A stretch of 64,000 bases of DNA, from the NCBI GenBank assembly GCA_963920765.1, contig OY987250.1, positions 18,344,409 through 18,408,408 of the forward strand. The letters run 5' to 3'. The stretch comes from Ulota crispa (Eukaryota > Streptophyta > Bryopsida > Orthotrichales > Orthotrichaceae). Shown here one piece after another: positions 46,741-58,702 of the stretch. A program made the translations under genes and the position numbers. The notes under the pieces are model-generated. The model was given only the letters and a program-made list of their open reading frames with translations. It was not told the origin of the DNA and did no database searches. Numbering within the stretch: position 1 is the stretch's first letter; every line of letters starts with the position of its first letter.

Positions 46741-47623
46741 ACCTTTTTTTATGTGTGATGAATTAGGCATATACCCATGTTTTTCAAAAATATGTGTTTC
46801 ATCTTCTCCAATTAACCCCTAAAGGACTGACTGTCCGTTTGGGGGACAAATGGGATTTTGGGCATGTACCTATGGATAAACTACTTTGTGTGATTTTTTG
46901 AAACTTTTATGGAAGAGGGGGAATTCAAAGATCCATGTGCACATCTAATCTTTTTCTCATTTTGACATTAATTGAAGAAGTAAAAAATGAATTTCTGATT
47001 CTTTTTGGAGATGGGGCAGTCTGGGCAGCCCAAAAGCTTTTTTAAAATTTCTGTTTTTTAAAAATAAAAATCTGAAATTGATTCTTTGAGTTTACATACA
47101 CATGGAAAGCTTTGAATCACTCATTTCCAATAAATGAGATGAAAGTTATGAGGACTTTAAGTTAACTAGTAGATATGGAGCCATTTCTACTAGTTAACTA
47201 AAAGTCCTCATAACTTTCATCTCATTTATTGGAAATGAGTGATTCAAAGCTTTCCATGTGTATGTAAACTCAAAGAATCAATTTCAGATTTTTATTTTTA
47301 AAAAACAGAAATTTTAAAAAAGCTTTTGGGCTGCCCGGACTGCCCCATCTCCAAAAAAAATCAGAAATTCATTTTTTACTTCTTCAATTAATGTCAAAAT
47401 GAGAAAAAGATTAGATGTGCACATGGATCTTTGAATTCCCCCTCTTCCATAAAAGTTTCAAAAAATCACACAAAGTAGTTTAGCTATAGGTACATGCCCA
47501 AAATCCCATTTGTCCCCCAAATGGACAGTCAGTCCTTTAGGGGAAAAAACCATTTTTTATGTGTGATGAATTAAGCATATATCCATGTTTTTCAAATATA
47601 TGTGTTTCATCTTCTCCAATTAA
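46741..47623. repeat. Flanking direct repeat around the palindrome
   Basis: About 75 bp (TTTTTTTATGTGTGATGAAT through TTTCATCTTCTCCAATTAA) occurs just left of the element and again just right of it (about 47549-47625), far longer than a target duplication. A few mismatches separate the copies. Confidence 0.88.
46816..47543. mobile_element. TTAA-family palindromic element, 728 bp
   Basis: Left flank TTAA (46812-46815), ends CCCCTAAAGGACTGACTGTCC and its near complement. The whole element is a foldback: arms of about 350 bp meet near 47183. Its transcript would form a long hairpin. The right flank is AAAA instead of TTAA because a second copy of the flanking sequence follows (47544 on). Interior shared with 10254 and 6508. 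Confidence 0.86.
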
Positions 47624-47625
47624 GT

Positions 47626-48230
47626 TTAGTCCAGATTCTTTTGTCCAAAACATGGCATGTATTCTTTATTACTTTAAAGATATCATAAGAAAACTTCTTT
47701 GCCTTGCAACGTTTCATGTTTTGAGACTTCTTGAAATCAATCACATAGTTAATTTCTTTATAAATTAACTTTGTATGAGACTTTACAAGAATGTACATTG
47801 ACTTTGATCACTTGATTAATATATTTAATCAAGATTATTATTTTTGATCCATGGAATAATAAGAAAAATTACTATTTGCAAGCTTTTAAAAGTTCAAATA
47901 AGTGTCTAGCTATGCTAGAATGTTACAAAAAAGCATTTTTGCAAGTTACATCTTCTTGTCTTAGGACCCTCCTTGGAATCTAGGAGGCACTGTTGTACTC
48001 CTAGTGTGTCTTGTAAAAGAGACACAAAATTTGTTAAAATTTCACAATATAAGAAATCTCAACAAAATTTAAGGTTTGAAATATTAAAAAAATAGTTGTT
48101 TTTTGCTAAAAATCAATTAAAATGACCTTTCACAGAGAAAATTGCCAAAATTACCATTTTACTACTAAGTTAATTTGAAAATTATGTTGAGTTAAGCAAT
48201 TCAAATATGATGAACATAAACTTGCCTTAA
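47626..48230. other. No recognisable gene
   Basis: AT-rich, nothing supportable. Confidence 0.35.
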
Positions 48231-48870
48231 ATGATTTGTTGTGTTTATGCTACTTTATTTGGATTCTAAAAAGGTAGACCTTGCACATTTCAAAAAATGT
48301 GAATTTCATTTGAAAATACTTGGCAATTCTTTGTAGTATTACAAGTTGCAATGTGAGCTTGAACTACCCTATTTGGAACCTGAGATGGTAGAGCATGCAC
48401 AATTGAAGAAATGTAAATCTTATTTTAAAGCATTTGACAATATTCTTCAAAATACTACAAGTTAAGATGTAGGCTTTAGCTACTCTATTTGGAACCTGGG
48501 AAGGTAGAACATGCACAATTAAAAAAACTGCAAATCTTATTTTAAAGCATTTGACAATGCCTTTTGCAATATTACAAATTGCAATGTAGGCTTGGGCAAT
48601 CCTATGTGGAACTTGAAAAGGTAGAACTTGCACTACTAAAGAAATGTAAACTTTATTTTAAAGCATTTGATAATGCCCTTTGTAATATTATAAACTACAA
48701 TGTGGGCTTGAGCTATTTCGTTTAGAATTTGGGAATGTAAAAAAGGCGCATGTAAAAATATGTAAATTCAACATTAAAGCATTTGATACAATCTTTTGTA
48801 ATATTATAAATTGCAATGTGGATTTGTGTTGCCCTATTTGAAACATAAGAAGGTGGAACATTCTTGTATC
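48230..48870. repeat. Tandem repeat of about 117 bp, five to six copies
   Basis: Units share CTATTTGGAACCTG..AAGGTAGA, ATGCACAATT, TGTAAATCTTATTTTAAAGC and CATTTGACAAT; spacing of the marker word is 114-118 bp. Decay increases to both sides. Confidence 0.85.
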
Positions 48871-49163
48871 TGATCTTCTTATTTTGAAAAGTGGATATCT
48901 ATGAAATTTTGTATTCTCTAGTTTTCGAGTACTCTGCCTTGATTATTTCTTATAATGTATCATTCTAAACACATTAGCATCATATTTGTTGTCTTCCTTT
49001 CATCTACATTCATCCATTTCATTTTTCATTCATCCATGTAAATTTTCATTCATCCATGTAAATTTTCATTCATTCAATATGATTCTTTATTTGTTTGTTT
49101 CAATGGATGATTTCCATACAACATCAAAAAAGAAATTCACGTAATGACTATTTTTGCATATTT

Positions 49164-49282
49164 AACACCATATTCATTAAATTGGGAATTTTGTTAATTT
49201 TGGGTTTAAGGTGACCAACTTAAACCGACCAGTAGGGTACAATTTGGGAATCTGATTTTTCCAATTTAATGAATATGGTGTT
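49164..49282. mobile_element. AACRCCATATT-family element, 119 bp, TSD ATTT
   Basis: Ends AACACCATATTCATTAAATT and AATTTAATGAATATGGTGTT, flanked by ATTT on both sides (49160-49163, 49283-49286). Smallest of three copies. Confidence 0.87.
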
Positions 49283-49286
49283 ATTT

Positions 49287-50700
49287 ACAATTGTATGAAG
49301 TACATTAAAATATCATTTTCAACTTCCAAATTCTTGAGATTTTTTGCTCTCTGCTCCCTGCTCACATTATAGCACCTCTGAATCAAAGTGAAAGATATTA
49401 ATTTGGTTGTTCTTTGTGTATATGAATTGAATTCTTGAATTGATTGTTTGTTGTTTATGTAATGAATTCAACTATTTGAAACGTCTAGTTGATAGAACAA
49501 ATAAGCAAAAACACAAGAATAAAAATCTTTCTGGAAACATAATAAAATGAAAACATATTATAATAAATATAATTGAATCTAAAAATATGATTTTTATGAT
49601 GTTGGTAATTCTTTAAATCAATTCAAGAATAGTGAAACACTAGCATTGTCAAATAGACTATAGACATGAATAAGAAAGAACCACATTAAAGTCTAATTGA
49701 CCATACATCTATAGTAAAAATATAAAAATTTGAACATGATAAAAATTAAATAAAAAGAATGTAGAATAGTGGTTGAATGATGATTGTAGTATAAGTTTGT
49801 AACTTGAAAAACAACTTAAGAGAATCAAATGTGATTGAAGGTAAACATAGTCAACTGGATTATGAAGATTAATTTAGAGCTATCCATTATTGAGTTTGAA
49901 TGAGTGAAAGTTAAGGTCTAGATTGACCTAGGAGATTAGACAAGGAAATTTGACAATGAATTACAAGTGAGTTTGCATCATTGTTGAAAGTGGTTATGTG
50001 AATCCAAAGTTGGATTATATAAAAAACATGCGCATGTGGTTGTACTAATTGATTGTAAAGAAGGAAAGTGACAAAAACTTTTCTAGTCAAATCAATTGGA
50101 CTCAGTAAGAAATAATTTTAATATAGAACTATAGATAAAGTTGCATAGTTGAAAAAGAAGTATGAAAGTTCTTTTATATGATTGATCACCCTTAGAACAA
50201 AATAACTTCTAAGTATAACTAAATGTAAGCCTTTTTGTGTTTCTATGAGATTTATGATCATTGTAGATTGTACTAATGTGTGTGATGATTACAAAAAAAA
50301 GAAACATAAAGTAAATGGCATAGGTTTAAGACCATAGCATGAAGGAAAGAGAACAAGATTGTCGAGAGAATTGCTTTCAGTAAGTGCTACTCTTAATACT
50401 TCTGTCATTTGTTATAACTTAGATTTGAAGTTTGCCTTATTGACCTATTTAGTGAGAGTGTTTAAAGAATAAGAGTCTACATGTCTAATTGACAGGTATT
50501 TACAAGTTTCTTAATCTCTTGTTCCTAATGTTACCAAAACAATCCTCTCACAAGTCACTTTAGTTGCAAAACAATAAATGACTCTAACCTTGCCCAAAAG
50601 AACCCCCACTTAGAAATTTCTTGGGTTATTTTTACTTGGAAGATTTTGTATGAACTACAATAAAATTCAGTAGTAGTAGAGGACAATGCCCTCCCCCCAA
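49287..50700. other. AT-rich DNA without a recognisable gene
   Basis: No coding evidence and no repeat ends recognised. Confidence 0.4.
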
Positions 50701-50703
50701 CAA

Positions 50704-50769
50704 AATGATGTGGAATATTCCACATCATTCCATCCAAGGGATGAAATAGTGTGGAATATTCCACACTAT
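50704..50769. repeat. Two perfect palindromes with TGGAATATTCCA core
   Basis: A 26-bp perfect palindrome (50704-50729) and a 24-bp perfect palindrome (50746-50769) share GTGGAATATTCCAC but have different outer bases, each still perfectly paired. A third lies at 55864-55887. Confidence 0.95.
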
Positions 50770-50880
50770 CAATAGCTACCAAGCCACGCAGCAAAGAGTG
50801 GAAGGGAGTGAGTGGGAGAAAGTAAAGTTGCACTCCACGTTGCACTCAAGTTGCAATAGCCTAGTTGTTAATCTCATTAA

Positions 50881-51754
50881 CCCCTAAAGCCCCAAAGTCC
50901 CCTTGGGGGATTTTTGGGATTTTGGGTAGGCTCATGTAACTTCAATTTTTTATATGATTTTCTAAAAAAAATTTATGAGTGTGCAAGAATGTATTAGGTT
51001 TGTGAGATGCAAAAAATCATGTGATTATGTCAAATGGTTCAAAAGTTATGGGAATTTTTTGGCCAAAAGCAGTTCAAGGGACAACTTGGGCAAGCCAGAA
51101 ATTATTGACTTTGAAGGGGGGGAGCAAAGAGGGTTGCCACATGTTGCTCCGGTGGTCCCCATTATTTCCCCTTTCATTTCCAATTAGGAGGTCAAATTAG
51201 GCTTTGGGAGCTTCTAAATTTTAGAGATTTTTTTTGTTTTTCTGACATTTGAAGTACATGTTTATCTTCAAACACACCATTTGGATTTTCCATATCTAAA
51301 AACATGTCACGGGAAACTTCATTCAAAAATGTCATAGTGTATTTGCAAAACTTGTCATATTCTGGCATGCAATATTTCTTATGATGTGTTCCATGTCTTT
51401 GATTGCCTTGGAAATTGATGTACAAAGGTCTAACATGATTATCTATAAGACAAAATTACATCTTCAAGGTCCGTAGTGCAAAAAAAAAATAGCAAATGTC
51501 AGTCAAAGCCATCTAAAGTTTTTGGGCACAATGGAAAGAAAAAAAAAAAAAACCTTTCATTTCAAATGCTCATAACTTTCAACCCATACGGTCAAATGAC
51601 ACAAATTTTTTATAGCTTCTTCTTCTACAAGTGCATTACAAGATCCTATGGTTAGATTTTCAAGAATAGTATTTTGTTGAAATTTTTGATGAACACATCT
51701 ATAGGAGGAGTTTTGAGTGGTTTTTGGCAGAAAATAGCCTTGGTAGTTTAGGGG
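50881..51754. mobile_element. TTAA-flanked element, 874 bp
   Basis: TTAA at 50877-50880 and 51755-51758; ends CCCCTAAAGCCCC and complement of CCCCTAAACTACC. Subterminal GGGATTTTGGG as in other family members. The short frames inside are not supported as genes. Confidence 0.8.
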
Positions 51755-52196
51755 TTAATAAGACTACAATATTCCAAGCCCCCATTGACCACTAACACAA
51801 CAGCCGGCCCCGCTGTCAAGCTTGCAATCTCTAATCAAACACTCTTCTTGCTACACGCCTATGTATTGGATGAATGAGAGCCTAGGGAAAGGAAAAGGCA
51901 CCCTCTCCTCAGGCTACTAAATGGTATGATGCATGCCCACTTGGTTTGTTTATTTGTTTTTTCACAATAGGTATAATGTAGGTAATAATGAGTCAAACAT
52001 TGAGAATTGTACCACCAATTGAATTCCTATATCTTCCTCTCTTTGACAAAGTGTTCAATGATATTGCCATACTTGAATGGAAATAGTATAATGCATATAA
52101 ATGAAGTAACGATTTCTATCCAAAATTTAAAAGAGTGAACAAAAAGTATGGCTTCAGTTTGCAAATGTTTGTTTCTGCCAAGGTAGTACTCTTTAA

Positions 52197-52830
52197 CCCC
52201 TAAATGCCTACGGCACCAAATTTTGGTGTGTGCAATACTCTGAAGCTCAATAAACCTAACTAATTTACTATTTCTAGTAGTTTTTATTTTGGATTTATTC
52301 TTTGTGAAGTTTCATTTTAGGATCAACAATTTGATTTTAAAAATGATCAATTATAAGTTTTTTATTCAAGCTTTTGTGCAAGGGTCTCGACTTTCTCTAG
52401 TGTTGAGAGCTCTTAGAAATGAGCCTCAAATACACTAGATCTTAGAAAAAAATTTACACAAAAAAATCATTTGAAAAAATTGTAGAAGGGATTCTGAAAA
52501 GCTATGAAGTGATTGGGGCTATGTATGTTATTTCCTTTAACCTTATATTTTTTTGAAGGTCATTTTTAAGATTAAACACGTGAATAGAGGATTCAAAAGC
52601 TTCAAGTCATTTTTGTAGTTTTAACACACTCATGATCAAACATTACAATCTTTCAATCCATTAGTGATATTGTTGTGTTTTCTTTTCATGTGTGACCTCT
52701 AACATATCTAATTTGAATTTGTATGGTTACAATTCCAAAGAACTTGATACAGCTTATTAAAATGTTACCTTTTTGTTTATTTTTGAAGCAAATTCCTAAA
52801 AGCCCAAAAAAGGCCTCAGGCATTTAGGGG
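52197..52830. mobile_element. TTAA-flanked element, 634 bp
   Basis: TTAA at 52193-52196 and 52831-52834; ends CCCCTAAATGCCTACGGC and complement of CCCCTAAATGCCTGAGGC. Interior homologous to 42988-43807 without the nested palindrome. Confidence 0.87.
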
Positions 52831-53131
52831 TTAAAACATGAAAGAAAATTGGCTGTTGTGACGTTGCCCAGTGCCCACCCACCGTGAATCCCAAAATTGA
52901 GAACATGAATCAAGTGAACTACTTGGCATCAAACTCATCACTGTTTCAGGTCCACTTCCAAAAGGAGACTTGAGCGTGGATTTGTGGAAATTGGGCAAAC
53001 GTGCACATGCTCCCTGCTGCCATAGTCATGGGCCTAGCAGCCACAGGCAAGTAAGATAACTTGTCCAATTCAAATTGAACTATTGCACAGACGTCGATGT
53101 GTGGCTAGGGTGGAAAGGCTCACCTTTTTAA

Positions 53132-54054
53132 CCCCTAAATCCCTGAGTGTCCCCCTCAGGGGATAAATGGGATTTTGGGCAAGTACCTATAGTCTCAATC
53201 TTTGTTTTGATTTTTTGAAACTTTTTTTGAAGATAGAAAAACACATTAGCTTTTAGGGAATCTAAATTTTATTCCAATCTATGTCCTAGAGCAAAAGTTA
53301 TGCCTAGATAAGCAAAATTTTATGGAGAACAGGCAGATTCTTTTTTTTACAATTTTTTTAATAAATTTCTTTTCTTTTCTTTTCATAGGTTATAGTATTT
53401 TCTACATCTGAAGCTTTGATTCATTCCATTTGGACTAATTTTGAGAAAGTTATGAACAATCTTGTTTTTTGGGCACCTCAAGCATCTTTTTGAAAAAACA
53501 ACTTCTAAACTTCATTTTTGAATGCAATTTTAGCATTTTTTCAAAAAAATTTGTTGGAAAGGGTGAAGTTTGCTTTCTAGAACAATCTTGCCTTTGGGAT
53601 TATTGTGTTTCAATTCCTTTGCAAGGTTATTAATAATTTAAGTGTTTGTTCAATCTCATACCTTCTTCTACCTTATGTTTTTTTTAAATATGAAAATTAT
53701 GTTTTTTTTGTTTTGATTTTTTTCAAAAAATTCTCAACTCAATTTCCCACCATTGAAAAATAAACCCCAAAACTTTGTGGTGCAAAAATTTCAAGTTTAA
53801 AAAGTTCAAAGTCAAAAAATCTAGTCATGCAAGGTGCAATTTTGTTTTGTTTTTTACACTTTAAATGCAAATTTCTTGCAATCTGTGTGGTCAAAGTTTT
53901 TGAATTTTTGTTTCCACATTTTTATAATAGTCTAGTACAAGATCCTATGGCTAGATATGCAAAAAACCCAATTTTCAAACCTTTTTACTCTTTGCAATAG
54001 AAATGGCAATTTTGAGTGTCTTTTGACAAAATAAAGGCCCCAAGGATTTAGGGG
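53132..54054. mobile_element. TTAA-flanked element, 923 bp
   Basis: TTAA at 53128-53131 and 54055-54058; ends CCCCTAAATCCCTGAG and complement of CCCCTAAATCCTTGGG. Reverse-orientation copy of 12074-12991. Confidence 0.87.
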
Positions 54055-54279
54055 TTAAAAATAAGGGTAAGAGTCATGAGTTGTCTTCTATTTTGATGTT
54101 GTTCAGTTATATCCTCTCCTTCCTTAATTCTAGACTATGTTAGGGTCTTTGAATTTATAAATCCATACAAAATGCCCAAATTCAATCTCCTGATGATAAA
54201 TATTTAAACTTTAACATCTTTTTGAGGGTGAAATTAAAGCTTCATAGCTTTTCCACCCTGGCCCCACATTGACTTATAT

Positions 54280-55670
54280 GCAACTAGTAAAGGCACCCAG
54301 CGGTCCGATGGGAAGTAAAATAATTTTAGGCCCAATCATGCAAAACATTTACCTTGCAAGACAACAAATCTTGCTTTTTATTTGCGCACTACTTTGCCCA
54401 TGCAGTAAAACATTTGTCTTTGTTTACAAAACATTCCTTTGCAACAAAGCATTTTTTTTCTACCCATAGAATTTTTTACCCATGCAATAAAAGGAACATC
54501 ATTATTTTCTCACTCAAGAAAATGTTATTTACTTTTTGCCTAAACAATTTTTTTATACATGTAGTAATTATTCATGAAATTTTTATATGTTTTTGTTTTT
54601 TACCCACACAGTTTTGTTACAGTTTTTATAGTTTATCCACAAAAAAATTTACCTTTATTTTTTTTACCCATACACTTTTCCCACACAAGTTTTTACCTAC
54701 GCAAATTTCTTATCCAAGCAAGTATATTTACCCACATGGTAAAAATATTGTGGTTAAAGGATCGCCAAACTAGTAAATTGTAATCTGTTATTATATAGAG
54801 ATTTTTCTCACGCAAGCCTTACACAGATGAATACCCACATTGTGGTAATTCACGCAAATTTTTATGTATAATTTCTTTACCCACACAATTTTGTTCTATC
54901 CACAAATTTTTTTCACATACAAATATTTACCCATACGTTTGTTTCTCACGAAAGTCTTTACATACGCAAGTTTTTAGCCACGTACGCCTATTTACCCACA
55001 TGGTAAAATGATCGCAGTAAAAGGATTGCCATAGTAGTAGGTCTTATTTATCTACACATTTTTTTCACATACAAATTTTTACTCATACATTTTGTTCTTA
55101 CGTAAGATTTTACCTATACAAATCTTCACGTACGCAATTTTTTACCCACGCAAGCTTATTTACCTTGTTTACCTATACAAATTTTCACATGCGCAAGTTT
55201 TACCCACAAAGGCTTATTTACCCACGGGGTAAAATGATTGCAATAAAAGCATCGCCAAAAGGTAAAACTAAATTATGTTATATACCTACTAGTATAGGCA
55301 TCCATTGGTTTGACGGGACGCAAAATAATTTCAGACTTAATTATGTAAAACATTTTCTCTGCATTTCTTTTCTGACGCAAGTTTTTATCTATGCATATTT
55401 TTACCTTTGCAAGTTTTTTATCCAAGCAAGTTTTTACCCACGCAAGTTTTTACCCACGCAAGTTTTTACCCACGCAAGTTTATCTACCCATATGGTAAAA
55501 AGCTTGCAATAAAAGGATTGCCAGATGGGAAACTAAATTTTGTTATATAGATAGATACAACTTTTCACATAAGCAAGTTTTACCCACAAAGGCTTATTTA
55601 CCCACAAGATGAAATGATTGCAATAAAATCATTGCCAAAAGGGAAAACTGAATTATGTTATATATAGATA
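54280..55670. repeat. Two-level tandem repeat (ACCCACGCAAGTTTTT)
   Basis: Short units around TTTTTACCCACGCAAG fill the region. A longer module (TTTACCCACATGGTAAAA, TTGCAATAAAAGGATTGCC, TAAATTATGTTATATAG) recurs near 54730, 55000, 55220, 55490 and 55605. The start sequence near 54287 is repeated near 55288, so a unit of about 1 kb has been duplicated. The open frames here are repeat artefacts. Confidence 0.85.
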
Positions 55671-55731
55671 AACCAAGCCTTGTAGTTCCTTTCTAACCTT
55701 TATTGGCTGTGGATTGCAGGGGGAAGAGGCT

Positions 55732-56825
55732 CTGCGTTTGCACCTTCAATTTTTAAAGGTTTTTGGATAACTATATCAGGAAATTTACTCAAAGTTACGG
55801 GGTGGTGCTCATACCACCATAACATTTAGTAGCACTACCAAAGGTTGTCCTCCTTTCAATAGAATGGTGTGGAATATTCCACACCATGGGGACACTTGGT
55901 TGAATTTGTCAAAGTTTATGAAAGGGAGGCTTAGTTCAGGGCACATACTTTGATGTGGGGGCCCAGACATGTCAGAAGATATTTTTATTTTATTTTATTT
56001 TTGTTTTTTGTCAAGATGAAATTCATGGATGATACCTAGAGAGAAGGAAATGCAACCTCTCTTCAGGCTACTAAATGTTATGAAAATCTACAAAGTTGTC
56101 ACCCTTGCAAAGTTTCACAAACTACTTGATAATTTTTTTAATAAGTGTTTATAAAGTATGTATGGGATAATGTCACAAAGAGTAATGTGTGATATTATAC
56201 GGGGACATATGTGATATTATAGAGGTCAAGATGTGATGTTACAAAGGTCAATGTGATTGTATCCATAATATCACATAGAATGGAGATGTGATATTAAAGA
56301 GGGTAGGATGTGAAATTAAAAAGGTTAGGGTGTGATATTGAAGAGGTTAGGGTGTGATATTGAAGAGGTTAGGGTGTGATATTAAAGAGGTTGGTGTTAC
56401 TACTAAAATCTCAATTACCTCTGTAATATCACATCCAAATCTCTTTAATATCACACCTCCATTCTTTGTGATAATTATGGATACAATCATAGTGACCTTT
56501 GTAATATCACATCCTACCTCTTTAATATCACACCCTAACCTCTTTAGTATCACATCCTACCTTTTTTAATATCACAAAATTGCGTAAATTAGAATTTATG
56601 ATTTAGTAGTGAGAGGAGGTTAGCGTGCTAGAAGAGAGTTACAAGATCACTTGATAACTTTTATAAAGAGAGGCCATAACTAGTCTGAGTTGTCAACCAC
56701 CTCTAGAGGTGGGTGATAAAGTTATCATACATGATAACTTGCAAAAGTGGTTGAGTTATGGGTTGACAGCTGCTAGAGTTATCGGATGGGAAACATGGAA
56801 AAACAGCCAAGTTTGACACCCACTA
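55732..56825. mobile_element. Minisatellite-bearing element, older copy
   Basis: Right end GTTTGACACCCACTA at 56811-56825 and interior (CACAAACTACTTGATAA, ATGTATGGGATAATGTCAC, ACCTCTAGAGGTGGGTGA) match the element at 62102. The left end is degraded, so its position is approximate. It carries the third perfect TGGAATATTCCA palindrome (55864-55887). Confidence 0.7.
56190..56580. repeat. Opposed GTGTGATATTAAAGAGG minisatellites
   Basis: Diverged units of about 21-24 bp run forward to about 56395 and then in the opposite orientation (CTTTAATATCACACC) to about 56578, giving an imperfect palindrome. Confidence 0.85.
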
Positions 56826-57264
56826 CTAGATGGGTGCCATACTCAAAAAGAACTTACTTGAAAAGCAAGCCACTGCTGCAAGGACAAAAATGTAGCATAG
56901 GTGCTTGTTTCTTCCTTGCCGGCAATCACTGTAGTTTAGAATCTAATAACGCAATGGCATTGTGCCACATGCGTAGCTCGTAAGGACGGTATTGCACAAT
57001 ACCCAAAAGAAAGAGTACATAACTTTTGGTTTTGTGCTTAAAGGCTTAATTTTAAAATCACATTGAGAGGATGATCCATCGCAATTTTGAAAAACCTGTT
57101 TGAACAAAAATAGCTCATAATTTATAGGAGAACAACTTTTGTTCTTGGCCAAATAGCTTATTGTGCATTTGTAGTGAGTGATTGATCAACAAAGTGGAAA
57201 ATTGTATGTTCAAAGGTAAATTTTTAAATCACAATTACTACATCAGTTACTAAGATTTTGAAAT

Positions 57265-57520
57265 AACACCATATTAGGTAAATTAGAAAAAAAGGTACAT
57301 TTTGGGACTTCTGCAAGTTGTACATGATCCTATACATCTAAGCTCAACGTTTTTATTTTGTACACGTGCCTCACCTGAGAGGAGGAATTTGCAAGGGAAA
57401 AAATCTTAGTGGCTCAGACTAAATCTAATACCTTCAAATGTGGTTTTAGGTGACATTCTCAAATGTAGGTGAAGTACAAATTGGGACACTATTTTTTCCC
57501 AATTTACCTAATATGGTGTT
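57265..57520. mobile_element. AACRCCATATT-family element, 256 bp, TSD AAAT
   Basis: Ends AACACCATATTAGGTAAATT and AATTTACCTAATATGGTGTT; AAAT on both sides (57261-57264, 57521-57524). The opposite arm of the host palindrome shows the empty site. The interior shares GAGAGGAGGAATTTGCAAGG with 39514-39778. Confidence 0.9.
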
Positions 57521-57557
57521 AAATTACTTTCTAATAGGAAACAACTCAAAACCTACC

Positions 57558-58007
57558 ATTAGAGAAAATATGAGCCCTCCACAAGGCCCTTAAGAATGGT
57601 CTCTCTAACATTTATTGGGCCTAGAGTGGATACATTAAAAGCATGTATGAAGTGTCTCTACCTTGTATGACGTACATCACTAAAACTATGAATAGAAAAT
57701 GGCAATCTAGTACCATGTCACAATTTCTTAATTATTCTCCTACTATTGTACACAATCATAACTAATGTTACCCTCACAAGTACTAGGTTAAAGGTTTTAA
57801 TATAGAGAAAAAGGACCATGGTAATATGTACATGTAATTGTGATGCCCAATGAAAATTGGATATGCTAAAGTGAGCCACGATTGTACTCAAAGGCATAGC
57901 AGGGTGTAAGGAATTTATTTTGTCCCAAAGTACAAATTAAAACAATTAAGGAGACCCCTTGAAAGGGGTTCTTAGGGGCATTATAGAGGGCTCATATTTT
58001 CTCTAAT
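57558..58007. mobile_element. Nested inverted-repeat element, 450 bp
   Basis: ATTAGAGAAAATATGAGCCC at 57558 pairs with GGGCTCATATTTTCTCTAAT ending 58007. It is missing from the mirrored arm near 58400, so it is a later insertion in the palindrome. The target duplication could not be settled. Confidence 0.8.
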
Positions 58008-58702
58008 GATAAGAATGAGTTTTGTTTTAGGCTTAAGAGCTTATCATGCATGCATGGTTCACAAATTAATGAAGCTCAAAAAAGTGGACCAAGCAAGAAG
58101 TACAACTTTTTTTGTGTGGATGTGCAACTCTCACTCCACAAAGGCAAATGTTCCAAAACAAAATCCTGTCTACACACGTGGAAATTTTGACCTAGCCTCC
58201 TCCGCTGAATCTGATTGACCTTCACTTGCACCTGATTGAGTTGGTATAGCTTCATCAATTGAGCTCACCAAAGGAGTGAGAGTGGCAGGGCCACAAAAAA
58301 AATTCATACTTCTTGCTTGATTTGCTTGTTTGGGCTTCATTAATTTGTGAACCATGCATGCATGATAAGCTCTTGAGCCTAAAACAAAACTTATTCTTAT
58401 GTAGGTTTAGAGTTGTTTCCTATTAGAAAGTGATTTCAAAATCTTAGTAACTGATGTAGTAATTGTGATTTAAAAATTTACCTTTGAACATACAATTTTC
58501 CACTTTGTTGATCAATCACTCACTACAAATGCACAATAAGCTATTTGGCCAAGAACAAAAGTTGTTCTCCTATAAATTATGAGCTATTTTTGTTCAAACA
58601 GGTTTTTCAAAATTGCAATGGATCATCCTCTCAATGTGATTTTAAAAGTAAGCCTTTAAGCACAAAACCAAAAGTTATGTACTCTTTCTTTTGGGTACTC
58701 TA

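Larger units (their letters stand above)
57000..58697. mobile_element. Large nested palindrome, TA-flanked
   Basis: TA then CCCAAAAGAAAGAGTACATA at 57002, mirrored as TATGTACTCTTTCTTTTGGG then TA (58696-58697). Two other elements are inserted in the left arm (57265-57520 and 57558-58007), each absent from the right arm. The core (58012-58390) is itself a palindrome around GCATGCATG words. The ends do not resemble the CAGTG type; a TA target suggests Tc1/mariner or a relative. Confidence 0.8.

Noticed and set aside
54269-55512. Phe/Leu/Thr/His-rich frames up to 139 codons
   Set aside because: They follow the ACCCACGCAAGTTTTT tandem repeat and have no coding signature.
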